Below, piece by piece: positions 10,022 to 18,199 of a stretch of 30,300 nt of DNA; within the stretch, counting starts at the first letter, position 1, and each line of letters begins with the position of its first letter. Source of the stretch: a bacterium (GTDB lineage Bacteria > Bacillota_I > Bacilli_A > Mycoplasmatales > Mycoplasmoidaceae); contig JAGBPV010000066.1 in NCBI GenBank assembly GCA_017633195.1, positions 1-30,300 of the forward strand, written 5' to 3'. The notes under the pieces were generated by a model. The model did no database searches. It had not been told where the DNA came from and saw only the letters and a list, made by a program, of their open reading frames with translations. The position numbers and the translations under genes are program-made.

Positions 10022-11356
10022 ATGATTAAAATTAATAAAGAAACACAAAATAAAGAAAAACATACTAAAACTTTTGAATTATTATTTGATAAAGATGAAA
10101 TTCAAAAAATAAGAAATCAAGTTGAAAAAAAATTAGCAAAAGATGTTGAAATTAAAGGCTTTAGAAAAGGAAAAGCACCAATTGAAGAAGCAAGAAAACA
10201 TATTTCAGTTGATAAATTATTAACTGATACAGTTGATGCTTTATCAAGTGAAGGTTATGATTTTCTTATTGATCAATACTATGATGATGATGCACAACCA
10301 AAACAAGAAATTAATTTCTTTATTGAAAAGCCAAAAGCCGATTTAAAAGAATTCAAAGATGATAAATGTGAAATTCACTACAGTTTTGAATTATTTCCAG
10401 ATGTTACAATTGATTTAAAAGACATGGAAATAAAAACTAAAGATGAAAAAGCAACTGCTGAAGAAATTCAAAAAAGAGTTGATGATAAATTAGAAACTCA
10501 TGCAACATTAGAACCAAAAGGTGAAAATAGTGTCATTGAAAAAGGTGATGATGCAGTCTTTGATTTTGAAGGAACCATTGATGGAGAAAAATTTGATGGT
10601 GGTAGTGCTAAACAATATGAATTAGAAATTGGTTCAAATCGCTTTATTCCAGGATTTGAAGACCAAATGGTTGGTATGAAAATTAATGAAGAAAGAGATA
10701 TAAAAGTACCTTTTCCAAAAGATTACCAAGTAAAAAAATTAGCTGGAAAGGATGCAGTATTTCATGTAACTTTACATGAAATTAAAAAAATTGTTCGTCC
10801 TGAATATAATAATGAATTCATTAAAGCTTTAGCAATAGAAGGTGTTAATACTGATGAAGAATTAAGAAAGCACTTTGAAAAAGAAATTAATGATGATAAA
10901 GCACGTGTTTATAAAGATCAAGTAATGAAAGAAATTTCTGAAGAATTACTAAAAAATGTCAAAATTTCTTATGTTCCTTCTTTCTTAGTTGAAAATGAAG
11001 AAACAAGAATGAAAGATGAAATGAATTCAATGCTTAAAAACTACAACATTAAGTTAGAAGATTACTTAAAAATGGTTGGATTAACCAATGAAAAACTTAA
11101 TGAAAATTTCCATAAAGAAGCTGAACAACGTATTAAATTAGATATTGCTGTTAATCAAGTAGCAAAAGATAATAATATTAAACCAACTGAAGAAGAAATC
11201 AATGCAGAAATTGAACGTATTGAAGAACAATATAATCCTAAAAAAGAAAAAGAAATCTCTGAAAGAATTCAAAGTAATAAACCATTAATTGCTGCAAGTA
11301 TTATTCAAAGAAAAGTTTATGATTTTTTGTTTGATTATTTAACAAATAAGAAATAA
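10022..11356 (+). CDS. tig: Trigger factor, ribosome-associated chaperone
   Basis: This 444-residue protein is the ribosome-bound chaperone and peptidyl-prolyl isomerase for nascent chains. The N-terminal domain contains the ribosome-docking signature GFRKGKAP (46-53). An FKBP-like domain follows at about residues 175-260 (GDDAVFDFEGTIDGEKFDGG, then IPGFEDQMVGM), and the C-terminal helical arms make up the rest. Unlike most neighbours it has no TGA-coded Trp; I see no Trp at all. It is followed by a terminator and then lon, the order I recall for M. genitalium. Length is standard. Confidence 0.97.
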   Translation: MIKINKETQNKEKHTKTFELLFDKDEIQKIRNQVEKKLAKDVEIKGFRKGKAPIEEARKHISVDKLLTDTVDALSSEGYDFLIDQYYDDDAQPKQEINFFIEKPKADLKEFKDDKCEIHYSFELFPDVTIDLKDMEIKTKDEKATAEEIQKRVDDKLETHATLEPKGENSVIEKGDDAVFDFEGTIDGEKFDGGSAKQYELEIGSNRFIPGFEDQMVGMKINEERDIKVPFPKDYQVKKLAGKDAVFHVTLHEIKKIVRPEYNNEFIKALAIEGVNTDEELRKHFEKEINDDKARVYKDQVMKEISEELLKNVKISYVPSFLVENEETRMKDEMNSMLKNYNIKLEDYLKMVGLTNEKLNENFHKEAEQRIKLDIAVNQVAKDNNIKPTEEEINAEIERIEEQYNPKKEKEISERIQSNKPLIAASIIQRKVYDFLFDYLTNKK

Positions 11357-11382
11357 ATCATTCAAATAATTTAAAAGGAAAT

Positions 11383-11412
11383 AGAAAGCAAAAAAATGCT
11401 TTCTTTTCTTTT
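11383..11412 (+). terminator. Rho-independent terminator after tig
   Basis: AGAAAGCA (11383-11390), A6 loop, TGCTTTCT (11397-11404), then TTTCTTTT. Its T-tract runs straight into the CIRCE element of lon. Confidence 0.88.
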
Positions 11413-11437
11413 AGCACTCAAATATAATTTGTGCTAA
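11411..11437 (+). promoter_or_regulatory. CIRCE operator (HrcA target) overlapping lon -10 box
   Basis: The left arm TTAGCACTC (11411-11419) is a perfect CIRCE half-site. The spacer is exactly 9 bases, and the right arm TTGTGCTAA (11429-11437) differs from GAGTGCTAA at two positions. The last six bases of the spacer are TATAAT (11423-11428), so HrcA bound here would block the -10 box. AAAGGAG (11454-11460) and the lon ATG follow. Heat-shock control of lon by CIRCE is known in mycoplasmas. Confidence 0.9.
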
Positions 11438-11466
11438 AATAAGGTATCACATTAAAGGAGAAAAAT

Positions 11467-13902
11467 ATGAAATTACCAGTTTTAATAACCCGTGGTATTA
11501 CTATCCTTCCAGGTCTTGATTTAGCTTTAGATATTGGTAGAGATATTAGCATTAATGCTATTGAATTAGCAAATAATGAAAAAGATTTATGTTCAGAGAA
11601 TGAAACATTTGATAATCAAATTTTGGTAGTTCCACAAAAAAAAGATGAAGATGATGTGATTAACAAAATAGATCAATTTTATCAATTTGGTACTTTAGCA
11701 AAAATAATAGAACAAAAGAAATTAAGTGATGATAAAAATGCTAAAGAATTAACAATCAGAGTTTTGGGTCAATGAAGAGTTAGTTTAAAAGACTGTGAAT
11801 TTGATGAAACTAAAAATACTTTTGTTGCAAATTTTGATAAGATTTCAAATAGAAATGTTTCACAAGTTGAAAATATTGATTTAAAAGCAAAAATAATTAA
11901 AATTTTAAAAGAAATAAAACAAACTAATAATCAAACCTATAATTTAAAAGATGAAGAAATAGAAGATTGAAATAATCAGGCAAATTTTACATTATTTGTT
12001 GATTATATAGTGAATAGATTTAATTTCAATCTAGAAACAAATATTTATTTTATAAAAGAAAGCAATGTAACTTCAAGACTAAAAAAACTTGAAGAATTAA
12101 TTACTGCAATTTTAAATGAAATTAAAAATTCAAATAAACAAAAAATTGATCAAACTTTAAGCAAAAAAGTTGATACAGAAATTAACAACAAAATTAATAG
12201 TGATTTAAATAAACAACAACGTGAATTTTATTTAAGAGAAAAGTTAAAAGCAATTCGTGATGAATTAAATGATGGTGATGAAGAAGATTCAGTAGATAAA
12301 ATTCGTGAGAAAGTTGAAGCAAATCCTTATCCAGAACACATCAAAAAAAGAATTTTGAGTGAATTAAAAAAATATGAAAATACTCAACAAATGCAAGAAG
12401 CAAGTATGATTAAAGCATACATTGACTGATTAGTAAATTTACCTTGATGACAAACTACACAAGATAATAATGATATTGCTAATGTTGAAAAAGTATTAAA
12501 TGAAAATCACTATGGTTTAACAAAAGTTAAAGAAAGAATTGTTGAATATTTAGCAGTTCAAGCAAGAAGTAAAAAATCAAAAGCACCAATTATATGTTTG
12601 GTAGGTCCACCAGGAGTTGGTAAAACTTCTTTAGCATTTAGTATTGCTCAATCACTAAATAAAAAATGTGTAAAAGTTTCATTAGGTGGTGTTAAAGATG
12701 AAGCTGAAATCAGAGGACACAGAAGAACTTATTTAGGAAGTATGCCTGGAAGAATTATTTCAGGTATGAAAAAAGCAGAAGTTGTTAATCCAGTTTTCAT
12801 TTTAGATGAAATTGATAAAATGTCAAGTGATTATAAAGGTGATCCAGCAAGTGCAATGCTTGAAGTTTTAGATCCAGAACAAAATACAAAATTCAGTGAT
12901 AACTATATTGAAGAAGAATACGATTTATCAAAAGCAATGTTCATAGCAACAGCAAACTATGCAGATCAAATTCCAGAAGCATTGTATGACAGAATGGAAA
13001 TCATTGAATTAACAAGTTATACAGAAAATGAAAAAGCTTCAATTGCAAAAAGTTATTTAATTCCTAAAACTTTAAATGCTTATGAATTAAATAATAATGA
13101 ATTATCTTTTACTGATGATGCAATTAAATACATTATTAGATACTATACAAGAGAAGCTGGTGTTAGAGAATTAGAAAGATTAATTCAAAGAATTGCTAGA
13201 AAATTTATTGTAAGACTTGATAAAAAAGAACTTGAAAAAGAAGTTATTGATGTTGAAGCAGTTAAACATTATTTAAAGAAAGAAATTTTTGATTACACAA
13301 AGAAAGATAAAAAATCAATTCCAGGTGTTGTAAATGGAATGGCTTATACTAATGCTGGAGGAGATTTATTACCTATTGAAGTTTCTTATTCTAAAGGCAA
13401 AGGTGATGTAACAATTACTGGTAACTTAAAAGAAACCATGAATGAATCTGCTAAAGTTGCTTTAGGTTTTGTAAAAGCAAATGCTGAAAAATATCATATT
13501 GATCCTGAAATCTTTTCTAAAATTGATATTCACATTCATGTTCCATCTGGTGGAATTCCTAAAGATGGACCAAGTGCTGGAGTAACCTTGACTACTGCAT
13601 TATTATCTAGTTTAAAACAATGTGCTGTACCAACAACAATTAGTATGACTGGTGAAATTACTTTAAGAGGTCAAGTAGGTATTATTGGAGGAGTTAAAGA
13701 AAAAACTATTTCTGCTTATAGAGGTGGAGTTAGAGAAATCTTTATTCCTAGAGAAGATGAAAAGTATTTAGATGATGTTCCAAGTGAAATTAAAGATGAA
13801 ATTACTTTCCATCTTGTAGATATTTATGATGATATTTACAACATTTTATTTAAAAAATTTGATGAAGATAACAAGAACAATCATAAAATTGCAAATAATT
13901 AA
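11467..13902 (+). CDS. lon: ATP-dependent Lon protease
   Basis: This 811-residue AAA+ serine protease degrades misfolded and regulatory proteins. The N-terminal substrate-binding domain starts LPVLITRGITILPG. A coiled region precedes Walker A GPPGVGKTS (Lys386). Walker B is VFILDEIDKM, and EIRGHRRTYLGSMPGRI is the Lon-specific stretch. The protease domain has the catalytic Ser703 in DGPSAG and Lys744 in GGVKEK. Several Trp in the N-terminal 330 residues are TGA. It is transcribed from its own CIRCE-controlled promoter and closed by the hairpin at 13938. Confidence 0.98.
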
Positions 13903-13937
13903 ATTTAAAAACCTTTTTATCTAAAAATTTCTAATAA

Positions 13938-13967
13938 AATATAACATAAAAATGTTATATTTTTTTT
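13938..13967 (+). terminator. Terminator after lon, abutting the next start codon
   Basis: AATATAACAT (13938-13947), A4 loop, ATGTTATATT (13952-13961), then T6 ending at 13967. The next gene's ATG is 13968. The right arm contains TATATT (13956-13961), a -10-like box six bases before that ATG. Confidence 0.85.
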
Positions 13968-15962
13968 ATGCTTTTAAGAAGAAGTAAACAAATTAATACA
14001 AAAAAATTAAGTTCAATTAAAACTAATAAAAAAGACCGCAAAAAAATTGGATTTTTAAGTGGTGTAATGTTTATCATTTCTACTGTTATTGGTGTTGGTA
14101 TTTTTTTAAAAAATGGACAAATATTATCTTTAAATCTTGGTAATTTTACTTTATCAATTCTTGCATGAATTATTACTAGTATTACTGTTATTTCATTAGG
14201 TCTAAGTTTATTAGTAATTGCAGCAAAAACAAATAGTGATCTTGGAATTTTACAGTGGGCAAAAGATTTTTTAAGTCCCAAGATTTTTGAAACAATTAAG
14301 TTTTATTTTTTATTTATTTACATTCCTTTAATTGTTTGTGGAGATGCTTATTATTTTTTACAATCATTACAGCAAGCTTTTCCTAGTTGGCATTTACATT
14401 GATATATTACATGAATCATTACTTTTTTAGTAATCATGTATTTTGTAATTGTAAATACTTTAAAACCATTTATGATTATGGTTCATGCATATATTGCTTT
14501 TTATATTAAATTAATTCCTATTTTCTTTTTTGCTATAATTGCTTTTATTTTTTATTTTGTAAATTATGATAATGTACAAGAAACTACAAAACAATTATAT
14601 GCTTTAAATGATTCTGGTTTTATTCATCCAAATCAAGATGATTTAAATAGTTATTTTTATAAAAATCCAATGTTAATTTATGGACCTGAAATTGGTTTCT
14701 TTTTAAGTATTCCTGCAATGTTTTTTACTTATGATGGTTTTTATTATGTTGTAAGTATTAAAAAGCAATTAAAAGACCCTAAACAATCACCAAAAATCAT
14801 TTTGATTGGAATGATTTGTCTTGCTGTAATTTTTATTTTAATTACTTTATCTTTATTATGAAGCACAAGTGCTTATGATGAAAATGGTGGGACTATTTTA
14901 GGAGTAAAGTATTTACATTCAACAAAAGTATGAAGAGCAATTAATGCAGTATTGAATATTGCAATTTGTATTGGATGTTTAGGAATTTTATCTGGTTCAA
15001 TAAACTTTAGTTCATGTTTATATAAAGAAATTTTGTTGTGTCATGATTTACCATTTGCTAAAACATTATTAAAAAGAACCAAATGATCAATGAATAAATT
15101 ATTATTTATTTATTTATATAGTTATCTGTTTGTTTTCTTTTTTGTTATTAGTTTTATTGGAACATTTGGATTTTTAAATTTATATGGATATGATTTTGGC
15201 TATAGTGCTAATGCTAAAATCAATCAGTTGTATTCATTTATTAATGTAATAACTAATTGAGAATCACTTTTTACTTTTGCAACATTTGTTTTTATTATTC
15301 TTGGTAGTTTTGTTGCTATGAAAAAAAAGAAAATAACATTTAAAAAAACAAAGCAAAAAATCTTTTTTATGCTTGAAGGCATTTTAATTGTTAGTGTTAT
15401 TGGATTTGCAGTAATATTTGCTATTATTCATGCATTTGGAAATTTTATTATTGTTTTAAGTCATTCATATTTTTATGATAAAAATAGTACTTTTTATGAT
15501 TTAAGTAATTTGATGGGAACAAAGATTATTTTAAGTAATCATGAAATTTATTCATCTAAATTATTGAATAATGAACTAGTATGAATTAATAAGAAAAACC
15601 AAGTATTAAATGAAAATAGTAAGATAATAATTAATAAAATAATTGCAAATTTAAAAAATCTTAATCCTTATTTATTTGGTTGATACATCAATTTTAATGA
15701 TTATTTAAATCATCAAATTTTAGCTAAACAAATAATTGATTTAAATAATATTAAAAATTCATTATTTAATAATAATCAAAGTATTTATATTGAATTAAAT
15801 CAAGATTTTGTTGGAGAAATTATTAATTTTTGTATTTTAATAGTTATTATAACTTCATGTTTAATCTATACTATAATTAATAGTAAAAATAAATTAAAGC
15901 ACAGTTGATTTAATATACCAGATAATATTTTTCATAATAAAGCTTTAGAAATTCATATGTAA
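13968..15962 (+). CDS. APC-superfamily amino acid permease with large C-terminal loop
   Basis: This 664-residue polytopic membrane protein has a basic N-terminal tail, then GFLSGVMFIISTVIGVGIFL, the first-helix signature of APC amino acid transporters (GxGIF). Roughly eleven more hydrophobic segments follow. It is longer than the usual 450-500 residues because a hydrophilic stretch of about 115 residues (about 497-612, Asn/Lys/Leu-rich) separates the last two membrane helices. Trp are largely TGA. The substrate is not predictable. The start has no Shine-Dalgarno and directly follows the lon terminator's T-tract, so the mRNA may be leaderless. It converges with the minus-strand gene at 16063. 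Confidence 0.8.
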
Positions 15963-15989
15963 ATCTTGTGTAAGTTTTTTAATAGTAAT

Positions 15990-16053
15990 AAAAAATATGT
16001 AATTTAATGTACTACTAATTCTTTAGTATAAAGACAAAAACTACATATTTTTT
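15990..16053. terminator. Nested bidirectional hairpin between converging genes
   Basis: AAAAAATATGTA (15990-16001) pairs with TACATATTTTTT (16042-16053), a 12-bp stem with A/T flanks that works on both strands. The 40-base loop contains a second hairpin, TACTAA-TTCT-TTAGTA. It lies between the permease stop (15962) and the minus-strand gene end (16063). Confidence 0.75.
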
Positions 16054-16062
16054 AATTAAAAA

Positions 16063-16431
16063 TTATTCAACTTCTTTGTAAGTGATATGTTTAACTTCTT
16101 TACCAACTAATTTATTTTTTAATTGATCAATACGGTTTGTTAAGAATGCAATAAATTCTTTCTTTTCATTTAAAATTTTATTTTTTTCTTCTTCTTGTAA
16201 ATTATCTAATCCTTGAATATTTTGTTCTGTTTTAGCATAATCAATCTTTGCTTCTGCTAATTCTTTTTCTAATTGATGAATGGTAATTCTTGTATTTAAA
16301 GGATCGTTTTTTAATTTATTGTGCAAATTTACAAAATCTTTTCAGAAGAATCTTAATAAAATTCCAACAATACCTGTCATAATTGTTGATAATAATCCAA
16401 TAGCTGTACCATAAAATTGGACTGCTTCCAT
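16063..16431 (-). CDS. Small membrane-anchored coiled-coil protein, unknown function
   Basis: This 122-residue protein is not recognised. Residues about 5-29 (FYGTAIGLLSTIMTGIVGIL) form one hydrophobic helix. The remainder is highly charged with heptad-like Leu/Ile spacing (HQLEKELAEAKIDYAK through FLTNRIDQLKNKL), suggesting a cytoplasmic coiled coil. The start at 16431 is supported by an AAGGAGA Shine-Dalgarno; the in-frame Met 35 codons later would remove the membrane helix. One Trp is TGA. It is divergent from the HNH-like gene and convergent with the permease. Functional linkage to either is only inference. Confidence 0.75.
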
Positions 16432-16590
16432 TGTACTCTCCTTATTATTAATAAATTATTACTTATATAAAATAAATAATATTAAATTAAATTTATTATT
16501 TTTCTTGTTTTGAAAATGTATAAATAAGATGATTAGTTTTTTACATATATATAATATGGTTATTAATTATTAATAATATAAGGGACGAAG
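16432..16590. promoter_or_regulatory. Divergent intergenic region with palindromes
   Basis: On the plus strand TATAAT (16550-16555), then a perfect 17-base palindrome TTATTAAT-T-ATTAATAA (16560-16576), then AGGGA (16581-16585) precede the HNH-like ATG. A related 10-base palindrome TTATTAATAA (16445-16454) lies next to the Shine-Dalgarno of the minus-strand gene. AT-rich background makes chance occurrence possible. Confidence 0.4.
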
Positions 16591-16914
16591 ATGTTTAATG
16601 ATGAATTAAAAGATGTTGCATGAAATAATGCTAATAGTTTAAAAATGGATAATCCTAAAGAATTAAAAGTATGTTTTATTTGTTATTTTGAATTTAAAAA
16701 AGGAATGATTAACAAACAAGAAGTAAGAATGAAATATGAAGACTATAATAATGAATTTGAATTAAATGGATGAGTGATTGATCATATTGATGGAAATAAA
16801 GCAAATAATAATCATGATAATTTAGTTGCTGTTCACAATACTTGTTATCATTTTCAAAAACACCAGAATTTTACTAACTTATTTTTAGAATATAAAAAAG
16901 AAAATTTTGAATAA
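16591..16914 (+). CDS. Small stand-alone HNH-nuclease-like protein
   Basis: This 107-residue protein has the HNH (beta-beta-alpha-metal) pattern: an upstream CxxC (Cys28, Cys31), then GWVIDHIDGNKANNN with the Asp64-His65 core, HDNLVAVHNTC with the Asn77-Leu element, and His82/Cys85/His87 as possible distal ligands. Such domains cut DNA or RNA phosphodiesters with one metal ion. Two Trp, at residues 11 and 61, are TGA, so the gene is invisible under the standard code. A TATAAT box and AGGGA ribosome binding site precede it. No partner specificity domain, intron or methylase is next to it. It could be a degenerate homing or restriction nuclease, or a phage-derived terminase accessory; the biological role is unknown. 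Confidence 0.75.
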
Positions 16915-16920
16915 TTAAGT

Positions 16921-17048
16921 TATAATAAAAATACAATATACCAAAGACTGCAACGAACAATGTTGTTTTAAGAATGTTGCACAGGTTATATCTATTATTC
17001 CTTTTATCATGTCTTTTTTATATTGTGAAATAATGCTAGGAAAGAATT
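16921..17048 (+). promoter_or_regulatory. rplJ-rplL promoter and L10-type leader
   Basis: TATAAT (16921-16926) is followed by a leader with ACC (16940-16942) pairing GGT (16984-16986), AAAGACT on the 5' side, and GCAAC (16950-16954) pairing GTTGC (16976-16980) around a second small hairpin. The ACCAAAGACTG start and the TTAAGA strand resemble the L10 leader of Firmicutes, which binds L10(L12)4 for autoregulation. AGGAAAG precedes the rplJ ATG. Confidence 0.6.
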
Positions 17049-17564
17049 ATGAGTAAACAACAAGAAGCTAAAAAAGTTGTTGTTGGTGAAATAGTTGAAG
17101 CTTTAAAGAAAGCAAAATCCTTTATTTTCTTTCAATACACTACATTAACTGGAAAAGAAATTACTGAATTAAGAAAAAAATTATATACACATAATGCTCA
17201 TATGCATGTTTATAAAAACACTTTATTAAAACGTGCATTTGATGAAGTAAAAATTCAAGTAAATGATGCAGAATTAGTTAATGCAAATGCAATCATCATG
17301 CTAAATGATGAAAATATTGATGGATTTAAAGATCTTGCAGATTTATTAAAAGCAAGAAAAGAAGCAAATCCTGAAGCTAAAGAAATTCCAGTTAAGTTTG
17401 GATTTTATGAAGGAAAAATTATTGATGGTAATACTGTAAAAGTTATTTCATCTTTACCTTCAAGAAATGATCTTTACAGCATGATTGCTTCTGCATTACA
17501 ATCACCAATTACAAAACTTGCATTTGCCATTAAGCAAATTGCAGAAACAAAACCAGCAGAATAA
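17049..17564 (+). CDS. rplJ: 50S ribosomal protein L10
   Basis: This 171-residue base of the L7/L12 stalk starts SKQQEAKKVVVGEIVEALKKAKSF and has FQYTTLTGKEITELRKKL and VYKNTLLKRAF, all typical of L10. The C-terminal helix SALQSPITKLAFAIKQIAE binds L7/L12 dimers. Length is standard. It is followed after 38 bases by rplL, with a hairpin in between. Confidence 0.97.
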   Translation: MSKQQEAKKVVVGEIVEALKKAKSFIFFQYTTLTGKEITELRKKLYTHNAHMHVYKNTLLKRAFDEVKIQVNDAELVNANAIIMLNDENIDGFKDLADLLKARKEANPEAKEIPVKFGFYEGKIIDGNTVKVISSLPSRNDLYSMIASALQSPITKLAFAIKQIAETKPAE

Positions 17565-17583
17565 AACTGGTTGATAAATTTTT
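17551..17583 (+). promoter_or_regulatory. Hairpin with T-run between rplJ and rplL
   Basis: AACCAG (17551-17556) and CTGGTT (17567-17572) pair across the rplJ stop codon, followed by AAATTTTT. It looks like a weak attenuator; rplL keeps its own AGGAAAA ribosome binding site downstream. Confidence 0.3.
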
Positions 17584-17602
17584 AAGAATAGGAAAAAATA
17601 TC

Positions 17603-17977
17603 ATGGCTAAATTAACAAAAGAAGAAATTATTGATTCTTTAAAAGAAATGACCTTAGTTGAACTTAATGATTTAGTTAAGGGAATTGAAGAAACATTTGG
17701 AGTTACAGCAGCTGCACCAGTAGTAGCAGCAGTTGGACAAGCAGCAGCTGGTGCTGAACCTGCAACAGTTACAGTTAAAGTAACTGGTTTAACAGATCCA
17801 ACAAAGAAAGTTGCAGTATTAAAAGTTTACAAAGAAATTACAGGTCTTGGTTTAATGGATGCAAAAAAAGCAATTGATGCTTTACCTGCAGTTGTTAAAG
17901 AAGATATTAAAAAAGAAGAGGCAGCTGATCTAAAGAAAAAATTAGAAGAAGCTGGAGCAGTTGTTACTGTTGCTTAA
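17603..17977 (+). CDS. rplL: 50S ribosomal protein L7/L12
   Basis: This 124-residue acidic stalk protein recruits translation factors. The N-terminal dimerisation helices (EEIIDSLKEMTLVELNDLVKG) lead to an Ala/Val-rich hinge and the globular domain KVTGLTDPTKKVAVLKVYKE, LGLMDAKKAIDALP, ending LEEAGAVVTV. It has no TGA codons and somewhat higher GC because of Ala codons. A strong terminator follows. Confidence 0.98.
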   Translation: MAKLTKEEIIDSLKEMTLVELNDLVKGIEETFGVTAAAPVVAAVGQAAAGAEPATVTVKVTGLTDPTKKVAVLKVYKEITGLGLMDAKKAIDALPAVVKEDIKKEEAADLKKKLEEAGAVVTVA

Positions 17978-17992
17978 TTAATTAAAAGTATC

Positions 17993-18017
17993 AAGAGCAT
18001 AGCAAGGTGCTCTTTTT
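17993..18017 (+). terminator. Rho-independent terminator after rplL
   Basis: AAGAGCA (17993-17999), 8-base loop, TGCTCTT (18008-18014), running into TTTTT ending at 18017. The rest of the gap to 18200 is AT-rich with no ORF or RNA recognised. Confidence 0.88.
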
Positions 18018-18187
18018 ATTTTGAAGATTTTCTTTTTTTTCAAGAAAATTAATACAAAAAACAACTTCAATATAAAAATAAATTTGAATTTCTTCTATTT
18101 TTTATAAATTTATTTATAAAGTATTTTTTTACAAAACCATTAAATTTATTTTTGTGCAAATAGTAATTTTATTTATTAGAATATTTG

Positions 18188-18193
18188 TATAAA
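18188..18193 (+). promoter_or_regulatory. -10 box for a probably leaderless mRNA
   Basis: TATAAA at 18188-18193 lies 6 bases before ATG 18200, so transcription would be expected to start at or near the ATG. No Shine-Dalgarno is present. Confidence 0.4.
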
Positions 18194-18199
18194 AACTAA

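Noticed and set aside
13955..14281. 108-codon minus-strand ORF opposite the permease start
   Set aside because: Would run through the lon terminator and opposite a clear membrane protein; no ribosome binding site.
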